Of a DNA stretch of 64,000 bases, positions 61,591-64,000 are shown piece after piece. Within the stretch, counting starts at the first letter, position 1; every line of letters starts with the position of its first letter. Source of the DNA: CAMPJM01 sp964440915 (GTDB lineage: Bacteria; Bacteroidota; Bacteroidia; Cytophagales; Cyclobacteriaceae); contig CAYTTV010000013.1 of NCBI GenBank assembly GCA_964440915.1, positions 11,923 to 75,922 of the forward strand. The letters run 5' to 3'. The notes under the pieces were generated by a model that was given only the letters and a program-made list of their open reading frames with translations, made no database searches and was not told where the DNA came from. The translations under genes and the position numbers were made by a program.

Positions 61591-63117
61591 ATGAAAAAAA
61601 GGAACAGAGATATTAGTTCTCAACAGCATTTTTTCAAGAAAACGCGATTGTTGAAATTACTTTTTTGCCTTATTCTATTGTCGGTTGCTTGTCGTCCTAA
61701 CAATAATGAGACTAAGACACAAGATATACTAAGCGAGTACGCGCTTCCTGATCCTGTGGATTTTGACTTGGCTAAGATAAAGGAGCGAGATACATTGATT
61801 GCCATAGTGGACAACAGTTCTACAGGTTATTTTTTGTATAAGGGGCAACCAATGGGGTACGAGTACGATCTGCTTAACCTATTGGCAAAAGAGCTGAATG
61901 TAAAGCTCAAGTTGGTGGTGACTAAAAACATTGATGAGGCTTTCCGAAAGCTTAATATAGGAGAGGGCGATATTGTAGCCCACAACCTCACCATCACCAA
62001 GTCCCGAAAAGAACAGGTGAGTTTTACCACACCACATTATCAAACCAGACAAGTGTTGGTGCAAAGAAAGCCCGACCATTGGAGGAAAATGAAACTCCAC
62101 GAAATTGAAGAGGTGCTTATTCGCAACCCGATTGATTTGATCGGAAAGGAAGTGTACGTGAGAAAGGGATCTTCTTATTTCACGAGACTCAAGCACTTGT
62201 CTGAAGAAGTCGGTGGTGATATTATGGCTGTTGAGAGTTTCGCTGATATAGAGACGGAGGCTTTGATCAAAATGGTAGCCGAGGGCGAAATTGATTATAC
62301 GATTGCCGATGACGATGTGGCTAAGGTCAACAGGACATATTACCCCAATATCGATATAAAAACCGCTATAAGTTTTCCTCAAAGGATAGCCTGGGCCGTA
62401 CGGAAGAATTCTCCTGACTTGCTGACAGGTGTCAACTCCTGGATTGAGAAGATGCAGAAAAAGACTGCTTATTATGTTATCTATAACAAATACTTTAAAA
62501 ACTCCAGGGCTACCTATCTTAGGGCTACCAGCAATTATTCCTCCATTAATGGTGAGCACATTTCTCCTTACGATGACTTAATCAAAAAAGGGGCGAACCA
62601 ACTAGGATGGGATTGGCGTCTCCTAGCTTCTTTGATCTTTCAAGAATCTAAGTTTGAGCCAAAGGCCGAATCTTGGGCCGGTGCTAAGGGCTTAATGCAA
62701 CTGGTGCCAGAAACTGCCTCTATGTACGGTGCCAATGACATATACAATCCCGAAGAAAATGTAATGGCAGGTGTAAAATATCTGATTTGGCTCAATAGGC
62801 TATGGGAGGATAAGGTAGCAGATGAGCAAGAGCGCCTCAAATTTGTCTTGGCTTCCTATAATGTTGGCCAAGGACACGTATTGGATGCAAGGCGATTGGC
62901 ACGAAAATACGGGAAAGATGCCGAAAAATGGGATGGCCATGTGGAGTATTACATGCTACAAAAGTCCAAACCAAAATATTATTCCGACCCTGTCGTTCAA
63001 TCGGGCTACTGTCGAGGTGAAGAGCCTGTAAATTATGTTCGAGAGATCATCAACAGGTATAATCAATACCAGCAACTGATAAAAATAGCGCCCATCTCAA
63101 CCGAACTACCTTCCTAA
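61591..63117 (+). CDS. MltF-like lytic transglycosylase lipoprotein
   Basis: 508 residues. Lipoprotein signal with lipobox LSVAC (Cys34). Residues about 65-305 are a family 3 solute-binding domain (AIVDNSSTGYFLYKGQPMGYEYDLLNLLAKEL), followed by a family 1 SLT domain with catalytic Glu352 (LIFQESKFEP) and AESWAGAKGLMQLVPETA. As in MltF, the binding domain probably controls the murein-cutting domain. It acts on peptidoglycan at the inner leaflet of the outer membrane. Confidence 0.92.
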   Translation: MKKRNRDISSQQHFFKKTRLLKLLFCLILLSVACRPNNNETKTQDILSEYALPDPVDFDLAKIKERDTLIAIVDNSSTGYFLYKGQPMGYEYDLLNLLAKELNVKLKLVVTKNIDEAFRKLNIGEGDIVAHNLTITKSRKEQVSFTTPHYQTRQVLVQRKPDHWRKMKLHEIEEVLIRNPIDLIGKEVYVRKGSSYFTRLKHLSEEVGGDIMAVESFADIETEALIKMVAEGEIDYTIADDDVAKVNRTYYPNIDIKTAISFPQRIAWAVRKNSPDLLTGVNSWIEKMQKKTAYYVIYNKYFKNSRATYLRATSNYSSINGEHISPYDDLIKKGANQLGWDWRLLASLIFQESKFEPKAESWAGAKGLMQLVPETASMYGANDIYNPEENVMAGVKYLIWLNRLWEDKVADEQERLKFVLASYNVGQGHVLDARRLARKYGKDAEKWDGHVEYYMLQKSKPKYYSDPVVQSGYCRGEEPVNYVREIINRYNQYQQLIKIAPISTELPS

Positions 63118-63132
63118 AAATTATTTTTTCAT

Positions 63133-63176
63133 CTATCAGGAAACTTAATGATTGACTCAAGCTGGTTTTCTGATAG
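63133..63176. terminator. Hairpin after the lytic transglycosylase gene
   Basis: CTATCAGGAAAC (63133-63144) pairs with GTTTTCTGATAG (63165-63176), 12 bp with one G-T pair. It lies 16 bases after the stop. It has no immediate U-run, so terminator status is tentative. Confidence 0.45.
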
Positions 63177-63212
63177 GGACATGCTTTTCTGATTTTAAAA
63201 AGTTCAAAATAT

Positions 63213-63243
63213 ATTGGAATGACATGGTGGATTACTATATTTG
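63213..63243 (+). promoter_or_regulatory. Bacteroidetes-type promoter of the LuxR-type regulator
   Basis: ATTG (63213-63216) and TATATTTG (63236-63243) are 19 bases apart, so transcription should start near 63250. The TTG at 63241 lies inside the -7 box and cannot be the start codon. Confidence 0.6.
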
Positions 63244-63270
63244 TTTAGAATTAATCTAAATAAATATAAA

Positions 63271-63900
63271 GTGGTACCAGTTTCCGTTTTATTAGCTGAT
63301 TCCCAATTTTTGACACGGAAGGGCATAAGTACGCTCATCCGCGACCTGGAAGGTTATGAAACCGTTGCGCAAATAGAAGATTTAGGTGATCTGGCTGCAA
63401 ATATCCAGCAGCATCAGCCGATGCTTGTCATTCTCGACACCTCCTATCAAAGAATTTTTCTCAAGAAAATATTGGATAGCATAAGCCAATATGATGCGCT
63501 CAATATCTTGGCTATCACCAATGACTGTGATCATGAATTGATAGATATGCTGATGCAATTGAATGTAAAGGGCATTCTAACCAAAGATTGTGATAGAGAA
63601 GAGTTTATGCATGCTATTATTACTGTGGCCCAAGGTGAACGTTTTTATTGCAGTAAGATTCTAGATGTCGTCTTCGAAACTGAAAGCAAACCCGATGCAC
63701 CATGTCATAATTTATCCAAGCGTGAGCTGGAGGTGTTGTCCCTTGTGGCCAAAGGATACTCCACCACCGATATAGCCAATATGTTGTTTTTGAGTGTGCA
63801 CACCATCAGTTCTCACCGTAAAAATATACTGAAAAAACTCAACCTGCGTTCACCGGTAGAGCTCATCCGCTATGCGTTAGAAAACAACATGGTGAACTAG
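63271..63900 (+). CDS. LuxR/NarL-type response regulator
   Basis: GTG 63271 (VVPVSVLLADSQFLTRKGIS) is preferred because the upstream TTG is inside the promoter. 209 residues. Receiver domain with LLADS, phospho-acceptor Asp56 (MLVILDTSYQ) and Lys105 (GILTKDC); the usual second acidic residue of the pocket is replaced (ADS). LuxR-type helix-turn-helix at about 145-205 (LSKRELEVLSLVAKGYSTTDIANMLFLSVHTISSHRKNILKKL). A sensor kinase is not in the window. Confidence 0.9.
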   Translation: MVPVSVLLADSQFLTRKGISTLIRDLEGYETVAQIEDLGDLAANIQQHQPMLVILDTSYQRIFLKKILDSISQYDALNILAITNDCDHELIDMLMQLNVKGILTKDCDREEFMHAIITVAQGERFYCSKILDVVFETESKPDAPCHNLSKRELEVLSLVAKGYSTTDIANMLFLSVHTISSHRKNILKKLNLRSPVELIRYALENNMVN

Positions 63901-63956
63901 CGTAATGCAGTCAGGAAAAACCGATAACCCCAGCTTGTTTGTGCCTTTTTATCAAT

Positions 63957-64000
63957 TATTTTGGGCGCCTTTTCATGCTGTCCGCTTCTACTCCTCGGCC
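63957..64000. repeat. Family E repeat, cut by window edge
   Basis: It matches 1744-1787 at about 37 of 44 bases (TATTTTGGGCGCCTT, TGCTGT, TCCTCG). The rest lies outside the window. Confidence 0.6.

Noticed and set aside
63133..63176. Hairpin after the lytic transglycosylase as a member of the dispersed repeat families
   Set aside because: Its sequence shares neither the TTTGCAA, GGTTCGTG nor GATTTC cores; kept only as a possible terminator.
1..64000. CRISPR arrays, tRNA or rRNA genes, and insertion-sequence transposases
   Set aside because: No regularly spaced repeats, no tRNA cloverleaf and no transposase motif were found by reading. A tRNAscan or Infernal run would be decisive.

Overview
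The window comes from a Bacteroidetes genome, most likely a marine Cytophagales-type bacterium. The evidence is a SusC/SusD pair with glycoside hydrolases, a type IX secretion (T9SS) C-terminal sorting domain, a hybrid two-component sensor with AraC output, a carboxypeptidase-regulatory/TonB receptor, and Bacteroidetes-type promoters (TTTG-N19/20-TAnnTTTG). A trimethylamine monooxygenase suggests a marine lifestyle. The genus is inference. Two 100-N assembly gaps lie at 18976-19075 and 29742-29841.

Left part, about 1-22.8 kb, is accessory. It holds the 3' part of a hybrid two-component regulator. Next comes a sulfur-responsive unit: promoter, SAM-I riboswitch, a 44-codon leader peptide ending in four Cys codons, then an OsmC-family gene. 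A membrane J-domain protein and a trimethylamine monooxygenase (tmm) follow, then a decayed region of pseudogene pieces and hairpin repeats. After that is a beta-1,4-galactan locus (susC, susD, a GH53 with T9SS tail, a second GH53, a GH2 lipoprotein). The region ends with a HigA-like antitoxin fragment at a gap, and a TonB receptor divergent from a MarR regulator with a dyad between them. The intergenic spaces here carry at least four families of palindromic repeats. One family shows compensatory changes in its stem.

Middle and right part, about 22.8-62 kb, is mostly housekeeping and almost free of these repeats. It includes rimP-nusA-infB, cysS, branched-chain aminotransferase, PduO-type adenosyltransferase, an ABC ATPase, a large TM/TPR protein, gatC, an acyltransferase, a thioesterase, a MATE exporter, a Nudix hydrolase, crcB, a saccharopine-dehydrogenase-like enzyme, an AIM24 protein, gltX, ridA, acylphosphatase, a very large TamB-like protein, an AI-2E-family permease, and a three-gene RND efflux operon (fusion protein, pump, TolC-like channel).

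The right end has an MltF-like lytic transglycosylase lipoprotein, a LuxR-type response regulator with a clear promoter, and a repeat also found near the left end. The strongest candidate for something undescribed is the SAM-I riboswitch plus poly-Cys leader arrangement at 2187-3184. The covarying hairpin repeats come next.
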